Shown here: piece by piece, positions 1 to 6,989 of the stretch
How the letters are laid out: each line of letters opens with the position of its first letter
Position numbering within the stretch: position 1 is the stretch's first letter
Source: Planctomycetota bacterium
GTDB lineage: Bacteria > Planctomycetota > Planctomycetia > Planctomycetales > Planctomycetaceae
Reading direction: 5' to 3'
Length of the DNA stretch: 9,466 nucleotides
NCBI GenBank assembly: GCA_013151585.1
Contig: JAADHY010000611.1
Coordinates: 1 to 9,466, forward strand
The notes under the pieces: model-generated
The model's database searches: none
What the model saw: only the letters and a program-made list of their open reading frames with translations
Told to the model about the DNA's origin: nothing
Made by a program: the position numbers and the translations under genes

Positions 1-1
1 G

Positions 2-82
2 GGCATCGGGCGGATCAAGAAGTTTTTGCGTGTGGCACTTTCGACTGTCCGCTCGCTCAAGGACCCGCCGCGGAAACTCTGA
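2..82 (+). CDS. Possible C-terminal tail of a gene cut by the left edge
   Basis: Frame 2 is open from the first base to a TGA at 80-82 and would encode 26 residues ending in KDPPRKL. The piece is basic, and about 70% of its third codon positions are G or C, which resembles the real genes in this window. Frame 1 is also open, to 108, but its third positions are less GC-rich. The fragment is too short to identify any family. It may simply be chance open frame. Sequence to the left of the window would settle it. Confidence 0.25.
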   Translation, partial: GIGRIKKFLRVALSTVRSLKDPPRKL

Positions 83-701
83 AATCCATGGCAATACATG
101 ACCAATGAGAAACTCGTCGAATGTGGTGAGTAGTGAGTAGCGACTGTCATGCAGCGAGGAATGTCGTTGTGTTCATATGAGTCGGCGTCAGCCAGTCGCC
201 CGATGCAGTCGGCATGGGCCTGCGAGCCCTCCGGCAATTGCCGATGCTCGGAATCGCTCTGCGATTTCGTGCTGGCTTGGTTCGCTGGAACGCTGTTGAC
301 TTTGCCGTCCGAGAAGAGGTAACCCGTTTTCTGAGCGAGACAAAGCGCAGCCCTGCGTCCGGCGCCGCCAGCGTCCCTGATGCGGCGTGCACAATGCTGC
401 TCCCGTCGGTTTACCGGGAATCAGCCGCCGGATTGGGCTTCGTGATTCCAGAACGTTCCGCTGGCGCAAGAGTGAAGTGGGACAGCAACCGGCGAGGATG
501 TTGCTGGCCCGTCGAGTCCGTGTTGCCCTTTCAGTTTGTCTTGAGATGTTCCAGAATCACGAACCACATCCTTCAGACGTGCGGTTGAAGCTGGAGCTTT
601 TGCCACGGCCCTGTGACTTCCGTTGCCGATCGGCGCGGCAGCTTTCACCGACTGGGCGGTCACAAAAAAGACACAGAAAAGGATCCGATTCATGGCAGCC
701 T
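83..701. other. About 620 bases with no recognisable gene
   Basis: Several overlapping open frames cross this stretch on both strands, but none gives a protein I recognise. A small tandem repeat of GTGAGTA lies at 126-139. On the minus strand, an ATG at 693-691 opens a 90-codon frame ending at 421 whose first residues (MNRILFCVFFVTAQSVKAAA) look like a Sec signal peptide. The same frame is open again from 420 to the window edge, with GC-rich third positions around 165-330, so a decayed minus-strand gene is possible. It has no clear ribosome binding site and starts only 20 bases from the divergent beta-helix gene. I see no convincing promoter. Confidence 0.5.
421..693 (-). CDS. Doubtful short ORF with a signal-peptide-like start
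   Basis: The frame runs from ATG (693-691) to TGA (423-421), 90 codons. The predicted product begins with a short basic n-region (MNR), a hydrophobic core (ILFCVFFVTA) and a small-residue c-region (SVKAAA), as in a Sec-exported protein. The rest is polar and matches no family I know. Third-position GC is good in the first 20 codons and falls afterwards. No Shine-Dalgarno sequence precedes it. The start is almost back to back with the beta-helix gene, leaving no room for a promoter outside coding sequence. It may be a decayed gene or chance. Confidence 0.15.
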   Translation of the reverse strand: MNRILFCVFFVTAQSVKAAAPIGNGSHRAVAKAPASTARLKDVVRDSGTSQDKLKGQHGLDGPATSSPVAVPLHSCASGTFWNHEAQSGG

Positions 702-707
702 GGAGAG
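702..707 (+). promoter_or_regulatory. Ribosome binding site for the beta-helix gene
   Basis: GGAGAG lies five bases before the ATG at 713. This supports 713 over the in-frame ATG at 692, which has only a weaker AAGGA upstream. Confidence 0.5.
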
Positions 708-712
708 AAACG

Positions 713-2735
713 ATGCCGGCGCGAATCGCGCCGCTTCTCGTCGTTGTCGCTGTGTGGGAAATGTGTCCAGAAGCCTGGAGCCGCGAGTGGCTGGTGGGAC
801 CGACGAGCAATCCGGCCGACTCCACGACTCCTCACCCAGCCGATGCTCCTTTCCTATCACTTGACCGAGCTCTTCGCGACGCCAAACCGGGAGATGTCGT
901 CACGCTGCGCGGCGGCGTCTACCGTCTTGATCGGCAGAACGTGCGGCTTCCGGCAGGCGAAGCCGCTCACGATCCGCGCGGCCGAAGGACAACGAGCCGT
1001 CATTTCCGGCATGGCGCCGCTCACAGGCTGGAAAAAGCAAGAAGGCAACGTCTGGTCGACGGTGGTCGATTTCAAACCGCGGCGTCTGTTCGTGCGAGGC
1101 CGCCCGCAGCGCATGGCGCGCCGGCCACGCGAAGGATGGTGGAAAAGCGCCGCCGCAGGCCAAGATTCTTCGCACTTCTTGCAGGACTCCCTTCATCTGA
1201 AAAAGGTCTCGGCAGAACCGCCGCTCGGCGAAGTCTTCGTCTGGTTCCAGAAAGGCAACATTTTCGGCACGTTTCCCATTGAACGTCTGGATCCCGAAGC
1301 CGGGCGCCTTTTCTTTCGTATTCAATCGCAATGGCAGCGTCCGACGGCCGGAGACCTGTACTGGTTGCAAAACCGCCCGGAAGACATCGATGGTCCCGGC
1401 CAGTGGGCAGTCGCGGCCGACGGGGATCGTTACCGTGTCTGGTTCTGGCCAGAAAGCGAACGCGATTTGAAATGGGCCGAGGCGCCTCGTCAGAAACGAT
1501 CGCTCTTGGAAGGGCGAAACGTCGCCCATCTGCGAATCCTTGGCTTGGAACTGGTTGGCTCGTTGCGAGACGGGATCGAGCTGCACGGCGCCGAAGACGT
1601 GCACATCAATCGGTGCATTGTGGCGGATAACGGGCGCGCGGGGATTTCACTCCGGGAGGCGCGTGGCTGCACCGTCGCGCAGAACATTGTTCGGCGCAAC
1701 CAGTACGGCGTCACCGTCTCGTATTCTCGTCAAGTGACCGTCGAAGAGAACGACATCGGCCACAACGACGTCGACGGGCTGGTCGTTTCGTGGAAATCTA
1801 AAGAGGTAACGATTCGGAAGAACTACATCCATCACCATTTGCTGTGGGGCCACCCGGATAATTTGCAGTGCTACCGTGACGTCTCCAGTTTGTTGGTGGA
1901 AGACAATCTGCTGCTGGCGGCCGGACAGTCGGTCATGCTGGAACAGGCCCGGCAACTCACCTTCCGCGGGAACATGATCGTGGGGTGTGCCGCCTACATG
2001 CTGATTTTTGGACATGGCAACGCGGCCGAGTCGGTCATTGAACGAAACACGCTCGCCTTTTCGGGCTATGGATGCATGAGCCTAACGGCTCATGACTACA
2101 GTGTGCACGAAAACGTATTCATGACCGGACATGGCAAGCCGGTCTACGGCGTGCGCGGCGTGAAAGGCTACCGGGCTGACCGCAATGTGTTTTTCAACAC
2201 CCGACGGCTGTCCCATGCCACCGTGATGGCCACCGATGCCGGCTGGCACCGCGACTTTGCTGCTGCTCAAGCTGCAACGGGGCAAGACCGGCATTCGATC
2301 TATGCCGACCCGAGTTTTCGAAAGGCTCCCGTGCTTTTTGGTGTGCTGGATCACAAGCGGCTTCACGAATGCACTCGGCAGCGTTGGTACTTGCGCGGCG
2401 GGACGGTGGGTTTCCGAGTGGGCGACACGGTGGAAGTCAACTTCGACGGCCAGGCTCGGCGCGTCGTCTCGATCGATCCGTCCGACGGATCGATTGCCGT
2501 CGCACCGCCGCTCGAAGCAAAGCCGCTGAAGGGCTGGCTCATCGCCAATTGGGGCCAAGCGACCGAGGTTCGACTGGACTTGCGTTTGCGGGATGACAGC
2601 CCCGGCGCGCATTTGGCTTCCGACGGTGGCCCTGTCGGATCACGCGTTGCCATTTCGGCCTACCAATCGGGCGACTTTGATGCCAATGGCCACCGCGACC
2701 TGCCCCTGCTGCCCGACTGGCTCGGCTGTCAATAG
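713..2735 (+). CDS. Secreted right-handed parallel beta-helix protein, frame broken near 959
   Basis: The N-terminal part is read in frame 2 from ATG 713: a signal peptide (MPARIAPLLVVVAVW..), then WLVGP, FLSLDRALRDAKPGDVV and LRGGVYRL, the usual opening of secreted beta-helix proteins. At about 956-960 the coding frame moves by one base; the homologous text continues as KPLTIRAAEGQRAVISG in frame 3 and runs to TAG 2733-2735. Removing one G near 959 joins the two parts into a protein of about 673 residues. Between about 1510 and 2120 lie repeated short beta-rungs rich in N, G, I and V (for example GIELHGAEDVHINRCIV, GVTVSYSRQVTVEENDI), as in the Beta_helix family. Near the C-terminus, DFDANGHRD resembles a calcium-binding DxDxNGxxD loop. 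Such proteins commonly bind or cleave polysaccharides outside the cytoplasm; no catalytic residues can be assigned. The shift may be a real mutation (making this a pseudogene) or a sequencing error. Frame 3 is also open upstream to 387, but that stretch does not look like protein. Confidence 0.85.
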
Positions 2736-2739
2736 GCAA

Positions 2740-2762
2740 CGTTTCGCTTCGCGAGCAAAACG
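2740..2762 (+). terminator. Hairpin just after the beta-helix gene
   Basis: CGTTTCGCT and AGCAAAACG pair with a single C-A mismatch around the loop TCGCG, starting five bases after the TAG stop. There is no T-tract after it, so this is a candidate terminator or 3' stabilising hairpin only. Confidence 0.35.
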
Positions 2763-3031
2763 CTGTAAGCAGCTCGGCTCCTCAAATCGCTGACGCGTGT
2801 AGTCGCATCCCATGTTGCCCAACTTTCTGCCAAGGCCTGACATTGCTCTTCGGGAAGTCGGGACAGATGTTCGTATCCGCAGGGTCCGAACGATTGCAGG
2901 GGGCCGTTTTGACGATACACTGGAGTTGGCCGGAGAGGAACCGCCACCGGGTGTGCTCGGAAACGCAGAGCAAACGAGTGCCTTGCCGGGCGAAGTCGAT
3001 GAACGTCTCGGCCGGTATTGTCTTTTGATTC
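2763..3031. other. Intergenic region before the oxidoreductase gene
   Basis: This belongs to the roughly 309-base gap between the beta-helix and Gfo/Idh genes. The open frames here on both strands give nothing recognisable. A weak promoter-like pair, TTGCAG (2894-2899) and TACACT (2916-2921) with a 16-base spacer, is the only regulatory signal I can point to, and it could be chance. The gap suggests the oxidoreductase gene may have its own promoter. Confidence 0.35.
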
Positions 3032-3036
3032 AGGAG
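3032..3036 (+). promoter_or_regulatory. Ribosome binding site for the Gfo/Idh gene
   Basis: AGGAG lies eight bases before ATG 3045. This decides the start against the in-frame TTG at 3018, and it places the twin-arginine motif close to the N-terminus as expected. Confidence 0.75.
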
Positions 3037-3044
3037 AACGAGTC

Positions 3045-4367
3045 ATGAGAACGCATCGAAGAGGCTGGACCCGTCGCCGGTTCTTGGGGACTACGGTTGC
3101 TTCGCTGGCCGCGCCGATGATCATCCCGCGGCATGTGTTGGGAGGCGGCGAGAAGGTCGGAGCGAACGAGAAGATCACGCTGGGAGCGATCGGGATCGGC
3201 AAGATGATGCACGACTCGCACCTCCGTCATTTCTTCCGCATGCCCGAGGTCAAGGTGGTGGCCGTCTCGGACGTCGACACGACGCGGCGCGAGACGGGCA
3301 AGCGTCAAGTCGACGAAGCTTACGGGAACAAGGACTGCGCCGCCTACAATGACTACCGCGAAATGCTGGCACGCGATGACATTGACGCCATCATTTGCGC
3401 GACACCCGACCACTGGCACGCTCGGATCATCATCGACACGTGCCGCGCTGGCAAAGACATGTACTGCGAAAAGCCGCTGACCAACACGCTGCGGGAAGCC
3501 AAGCTGGTGATGGACGTCGTCAAACCTTCGAGCATCATCTTCCAAACGGGCAGCCAGCAGCGGGCGAGCCAGAACTTCCGGTACGCGTGCGAACTGGTCC
3601 GCAACGGCTACATTGGCGAAGTCAAGCGAGTGCTTGTCGGTGTGGGTGGCCCGCCCCGTCCGTGCGATCTGCCTGGCGAGGAGATGGAGCCGGGGCTGGA
3701 CTGGGACCGCTGGCTTGGGCCGGCCCCGATGCGGCCGTACAATTCCGTTCTCAGTCCGCGCGGTATGCACAAGCATTTTCCGGCCTGGCGGAACTATTGC
3801 GAGTACGGTGGCGGCGGGATGACCGACTGGGGCGCCCATCACTTCGACATCGCCCAGTGGGGGCTCGGCATGGACCAATCCGGTCCGGTCGAGATCGTTC
3901 CGCCCGAGAATCCGGCTTCGGGGAAAGGCGTGAAGTTCATCTACGCCAACGGCACGGAAGTGATCCATGGTGGTCCCGGCGGGGTCACGTTCATCGGCAC
4001 GCAAGGCGAGATCTTCGTCAACCGGGGCAAACTTTCCAGCAAGCCGGAGACGATCATCAAAACGCCGATCAAAGATGACGACATCCATTTGTATCGAGCC
4101 CCCGCCGGCAGCCACCCCGGCCACCGGCAAGACTGGATCAACTGTGTGCGCAGCCGCAAGCAACCGAATTGCCCGATCGAAGTCGGGGCCCGCACGGTGG
4201 CCGTCTGCCATTTGGGGAACATCGTCTACCTGCATGGCAAAGAGTTGAAAGGGCAGTCTTTGAAGTGGGACCCGCAAAAGTGGCGGTTCACGAATAACGA
4301 AGCGGCCAACGCCTGGCAGGACTACCCGTACCGGCGGCGGAAAGGGTACGAACTGCCTGTCTCGTAG
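3045..4367 (+). CDS. Gfo/Idh/MocA family oxidoreductase, Tat-exported
   Basis: The product is 440 residues, the usual size for this family in Planctomycetes. Residues 9-15 (TRRRFLG) match the twin-arginine motif and are followed by a short hydrophobic stretch, TTVASLAAPMIIP, so the enzyme is probably exported folded with its cofactor. The N-terminal Rossmann domain starts at KITLGAIGIGK (43-53), a nucleotide-binding glycine loop. It continues with VVAVSDVD (71-78), ICATPDHWHA (117-126) and the family's EKP motif (142-144), whose lysine is the conserved catalytic/cofactor residue. The C-terminal domain contains DWDRWLGPAPMRPYN (219-233) and GGGGMTDWGAHHFDIAQWG (255-273), typical of the bacterial-type C-terminal domain. 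These enzymes oxidise or reduce sugars and sugar derivatives with NAD(P); some act as glycosidases or epimerases by a redox mechanism. The substrate cannot be predicted. The SGNH hydrolase gene follows after 21 bases, suggesting an operon. Confidence 0.95.
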   Translation: MRTHRRGWTRRRFLGTTVASLAAPMIIPRHVLGGGEKVGANEKITLGAIGIGKMMHDSHLRHFFRMPEVKVVAVSDVDTTRRETGKRQVDEAYGNKDCAAYNDYREMLARDDIDAIICATPDHWHARIIIDTCRAGKDMYCEKPLTNTLREAKLVMDVVKPSSIIFQTGSQQRASQNFRYACELVRNGYIGEVKRVLVGVGGPPRPCDLPGEEMEPGLDWDRWLGPAPMRPYNSVLSPRGMHKHFPAWRNYCEYGGGGMTDWGAHHFDIAQWGLGMDQSGPVEIVPPENPASGKGVKFIYANGTEVIHGGPGGVTFIGTQGEIFVNRGKLSSKPETIIKTPIKDDDIHLYRAPAGSHPGHRQDWINCVRSRKQPNCPIEVGARTVAVCHLGNIVYLHGKELKGQSLKWDPQKWRFTNNEAANAWQDYPYRRRKGYELPVS

Positions 4368-4388
4368 CGGACCGACTTGAGGGATGTG

Positions 4389-5243
4389 ATGCGGGTTCGG
4401 GGAGACATGTCTCGTGTCACCGGCGGTCGGCGCCGTGCTGTTTCAGGTAAGCAGCGCTCCACGTTCGTCCCTTCCATGTTGCGGTTGGCGCTCGGGGCGG
4501 TTTTCCTCGGAAGGATGATGCCACTGGCCGGAGCGGCCGACGCTCCCCTTGTCCCCAAGCGTCCGCCCGCGGCTGACCGGTCGAGCCGTTGCATTCGTGT
4601 TCTGAATCGTGGCGTCGGTGGCAACACGTCTCGGGACGGTCTGGCGCGTTTTGACCGGGACGTCGTGGCTGCCCATCCCGACCACTTGGTCCTTTTCTTC
4701 GGGATGAACGACGCCTGCAACTCGGCCAAGCTGGTACCGGTCGACCAATTCGAGCGAAATCTTCAGGCGATGATTGACCGATCGCCGACCAGCAGCATCG
4801 TGCTGGTCTCGCTCAACCCGATCATCGCCGACTACGTGGCCGCTCGGCATCCGCGTCATCCCTTTCGAGGCTCGCTGCAGCAGCACTTGGCGAAGTACGA
4901 CGCCGCGGTTCGGCGGCTCGCCCGGCGAAACCATCTGCCGCTGGCGGATCTGCGGAAGCTGATCGAAACGCGCGGCGGCGCCAGCCTGCAATGCGACAGT
5001 CTGATCCGCAACGAGAAGAATAGCGGCGCCCGTGACGGAGTGCATCTGACCGCCGACGGCTACCGCTTGCTGGCCGGTCGGGTCGCCGAGCAACTTCGGG
5101 GTCGTGTCCAGCCGGGCGACGTGGTCTTGTGCTTTGGCGACAGTCTCACCTTCGGCGCTCACGTGCGCGGAGCCGGCACGGCGACCGGCGAGACGTATCC
5201 TGCCTGGGTGGGCCGACTGTTGAATCGGACTCTCAGCCGATAG
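4389..5243 (+). CDS. SGNH/GDSL hydrolase with apparently circularly permuted block order
   Basis: The product is 284 residues from ATG 4389, which has GAGGGA four bases upstream (4379-4384). Starts at 4407 and 4476 are also possible; 4476 would begin directly at a signal peptide (MLRLALGAVFLGRMMPLAGAA). Either way the N-terminus predicts export or membrane anchoring. SGNH blocks are visible: VLNRGVGGNTS (71-81, block II, oxyanion Gly), FFGMND (103-108, block III, oxyanion Asn107) and DGVHLTADGY (216-225, block V, Asp216 and His219). Block I with the nucleophile, FGDSLTFG (249-256, Ser252), normally comes first but here comes last, followed by TYPAWVGRLLNRTLSR and the stop. In ordinary family members that segment would lead into VLNRGVGG, so the order is that of a circular permutation. 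All catalytic residues are present, so an active esterase or acetyl-hydrolase, perhaps on carbohydrate, is plausible. It probably shares a transcript with the oxidoreductase gene, which ends 21 bases upstream. Confidence 0.85.
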   Translation: MRVRGDMSRVTGGRRRAVSGKQRSTFVPSMLRLALGAVFLGRMMPLAGAADAPLVPKRPPAADRSSRCIRVLNRGVGGNTSRDGLARFDRDVVAAHPDHLVLFFGMNDACNSAKLVPVDQFERNLQAMIDRSPTSSIVLVSLNPIIADYVAARHPRHPFRGSLQQHLAKYDAAVRRLARRNHLPLADLRKLIETRGGASLQCDSLIRNEKNSGARDGVHLTADGYRLLAGRVAEQLRGRVQPGDVVLCFGDSLTFGAHVRGAGTATGETYPAWVGRLLNRTLSR

Positions 5244-5250
5244 ACTCGTC

Positions 5251-5266
5251 TGGCAGTGTCGTTGCG
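5251..5266 (+). promoter_or_regulatory. Candidate sigma-54 (-24/-12) promoter element
   Basis: TGGCAG-N5-TTGCG has the GG and GC dinucleotides (5252-5253 and 5264-5265) exactly ten bases apart, as in the sigma-54 consensus TGGCAC-N5-TTGCW. It lies eight bases after the hydrolase stop and about 435 bases before the start of the next gene, so a long leader would result. No enhancer-binding protein gene is in the window. It may be chance. Confidence 0.2.
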
Positions 5267-5301
5267 TCTCCGTTTCCCGAGGGAACGATCGAGGTCAATC
5301 C

Positions 5302-5331
5302 GTCCGGCCATTCGGACTTTCGGGGCCGGAC
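5302..5331 (+). terminator. Hairpin after the SGNH hydrolase gene
   Basis: GTCCGGCC (5302-5309) and GGCCGGAC (5324-5331) are perfect inverted repeats around a 14-base loop, about 60 bases after the hydrolase stop. No T-tract follows. It could end the oxidoreductase-hydrolase transcript, or be a structure in the leader of the next operon. Confidence 0.3.
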
Positions 5332-5699
5332 AGAAAGGGCCGAGCGTCTGTTGCCCTTTTCGCCTCAAAGACTCGAAGGCCGGCCTGGTCCGTCAACTTG
5401 ACAGCATCCGTAACGATGCGTTATTCCGCCATCATCCTTTCGGTGGTATACTCGATGTCAACATTCGTGCCGTTCCGTAATCTGGACGGAAAGCCGGCTG
5501 GCCGCTGAGGAGACGTGCGATTCGGGCAGAGGACCTTGATCGCATCGGAAAGGCGGGCGGAATTGCGGATGCTTTTGCGATTTGCAGCTCGTGATCCCGC
5601 GTCGGCCGTCAATCGGAGGAGACCGGCCGCGGACTAATTCGCAATGATCGGCGATTCGGGGTGTGGCCATCGGCCGCGTTGGTGGTTCAAACTTGCGAC
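5332..5699. other. Leader region of the RING-protease/E2 operon
   Basis: No protein-coding gene is recognised in the 456 bases between the hydrolase stop and ATG 5700. Small dyads are present: GTCAA-C-TTGAC (5392-5402), GCATC-N6-GATGC (5404-5419) and TTCCGT-N7-ACGGAA (5473-5491). An ATG at 5455 opens a 17-codon frame ending in TGA, perhaps a chance mini-ORF. The length of this region leaves room for regulation by protein binding or RNA structure, but I do not recognise a known riboswitch. Confidence 0.4.
5392..5452 (+). promoter_or_regulatory. Promoter-like elements with overlapping dyads
   Basis: A perfect TTGACA (-35-like) at 5398-5403 overlaps the palindrome GTCAACTTGAC and is followed by GCATC-N6-GATGC in what would be the spacer. 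The hexamers at the proper distance (TTATTC at 5421, TATTCC at 5422) are poor -10 boxes. A good -10, TATACT, occurs at 5447-5452 but lacks a matching -35. This may be an operator-bearing promoter; the assignment is weak. Confidence 0.2.
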
Positions 5700-6989
5700 A
5701 TGTCTTTCAACTGCAAAATTCGGTTAGCAGGTGACCGCGAGGCAGGCGTCGTTTGCCCGGTGTGTCAGCGGGAGATCGACGCCGGCGTGGAGGTCGCCAC
5801 TTGCCGTGACTGTGGTCTGGTGCATCACCGCGCGTGCTGGCAGGCATCAGACGGCTGCAGCTCGTACGAATGCGCACCGGCACGAAGGCCCGCTGCGGGG
5901 CGCTCGGCGCCGACGCTTCGCGTGACGCCCGAAGACCTCGATGCCGCCAGGCCGCTCCCTCAGCGTCACTCTGCACCGCCGCCCCCGTCCACGTTTTCAG
6001 CGTCGTCCACCGATTGCCGTCAGTCTCGCAAGTTGAACGGAATGGCCCTGGCAGCTCTGATCGTGGCGTTGCTGGGGATCCCTTTATTCGGCCTCGTGAC
6101 CGGATTGGTCGCCATCATTCTGGGAGGCTTTGCGGTTGGGACCATTCGCCGCACGCGGCAGCGCGGCGTCGGTCTGGCGGTGACGGGGATATTGCTGGGA
6201 GTCGCGGACATGGTCGGATGGCTGATCTTGCTGTCCGTGCTGCTGTCGCGGCCGGGGACGCGCTTGGACATCGAGGCGTTCGAGCCCAGCGAAGCGACGC
6301 TGGAGGACTTGGCTCCCAATGTCCGCCGTGCAATGATGGCCAACGCGTGGATTGAAACACATGGGGTGCTGAAGGTTTTCGGAGGCATCGGCTCGGGCGT
6401 CGTGCTGCAAATCAAGAACGGCGAAGGTCTGCTGGTGACGAACCGTCACGTGGTTGACCCGGATTTCGAGAGTCAAGCCAACCGAGAAGTGGGAGGAAAG
6501 GCGGTCGGGACCGATGTCTCTGTTCGCTTGGTGGGTCAACCACCGCAGGTTGGCCGCGTGATTTGGATTGCTCCCGACGGGATCGACTTGGCGCTTTTGA
6601 CGGTGTCCATCTCATCGCCGCGTGTTCGGGCGGCGCTTTGGCGACGCGGCTTTCCTTTGAAAGTCGGGCAGTCGGTTTTTGCCGTCGGGAACCCGCAGGG
6701 GCTTGGTTGGACACAGACGGGCGGCGTGGTTTCCCAGCTCCGAGTGTTGCGCACCGGCGGCCGTGAGGTGCGGATCATCCAAACCTCGGCAGCCATCAAT
6801 CCGGGCAACAGCGGCGGCGGTCTGTATACTGAGGACGGTTTCCTGATCGGCATCGTCACGTGGACGAACGATAAACGCTTCAGTGAGGGATTGAGCTTCG
6901 CCATCGCCCTGGACGAGCTGCTCAAGCTCGCCCCGCCTCCTTTGGAACCTGCCGAGAAGTCAGAAGAAGCCGAACCGGAGGAGCCATGA
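5700..6989 (+). CDS. RING-like finger, DUF4190 membrane region and trypsin-like serine protease in one protein
   Basis: The product is 429 residues from ATG 5700; an in-frame GTG at 5661 would add 13 residues, and neither start has a good ribosome binding site. Residues 19-58 form a RING-like zinc finger: CPVC (19-22), CRDCGLVHHRACW (35-47), then Cys53 and Cys58, resembling prokaryotic RING finger families. After a Pro/Ser-rich linker come two hydrophobic segments (about 115-149 and 158-182) joined by IRRTRQRG, as in DUF4190. The C-terminal domain is an S1C-type (trypsin-like, HtrA-related) protease with GIGSGVVL, His250 in VTNRHVVD, Asp296 in DGIDLALL and Ser371 in NPGNSGGGL, so the catalytic triad is complete. 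No PDZ domain follows; the tail is acidic (EKSEEAEPEEP). The finger and the protease lie on opposite ends of the membrane region, but with two segments they may face the same side. The last four bases overlap the E2 gene. RING-like fingers in eukaryotes recruit E2 enzymes; here a partnership with the next gene's product is an inference from gene order. Confidence 0.85.
   Translation: MSFNCKIRLAGDREAGVVCPVCQREIDAGVEVATCRDCGLVHHRACWQASDGCSSYECAPARRPAAGRSAPTLRVTPEDLDAARPLPQRHSAPPPPSTFSASSTDCRQSRKLNGMALAALIVALLGIPLFGLVTGLVAIILGGFAVGTIRRTRQRGVGLAVTGILLGVADMVGWLILLSVLLSRPGTRLDIEAFEPSEATLEDLAPNVRRAMMANAWIETHGVLKVFGGIGSGVVLQIKNGEGLLVTNRHVVDPDFESQANREVGGKAVGTDVSVRLVGQPPQVGRVIWIAPDGIDLALLTVSISSPRVRAALWRRGFPLKVGQSVFAVGNPQGLGWTQTGGVVSQLRVLRTGGREVRIIQTSAAINPGNSGGGLYTEDGFLIGIVTWTNDKRFSEGLSFAIALDELLKLAPPPLEPAEKSEEAEPEEP
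6977..6983 (+). promoter_or_regulatory. Strong ribosome binding site inside the protease gene, for the E2 gene
   Basis: GGAGGAG lies immediately before the ATGA overlap at 6986-6989 and also encodes part of the acidic C-terminus of the protease. With the overlap it favours translational coupling of the two genes. Confidence 0.7.

Noticed and set aside
126..139. GTGAGTA tandem repeat as a CRISPR or attachment-site signal
   Set aside because: Only two seven-base copies without spacers; too short to mean anything alone.
387..950. Upstream extension of the beta-helix reading frame in frame 3
   Set aside because: Its translation is rich in Arg, Ser and Pro with no recognisable features, while frame 2 over 713-958 encodes a signal peptide and the conserved beta-helix opening.
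956..962. Programmed ribosomal frameshift in the beta-helix gene
   Set aside because: No slippery heptamer or obvious downstream stimulatory hairpin is present.
3018..3020. TTG start for the Gfo/Idh gene
   Set aside because: ATG 3045 has AGGAG eight bases upstream and places the Tat motif at residues 9-15.
3030..4277. 415-codon minus-strand open frame opposite the Gfo/Idh gene
   Set aside because: It is the antisense shadow of a strongly recognised gene in GC-rich DNA; the translation matches no family.
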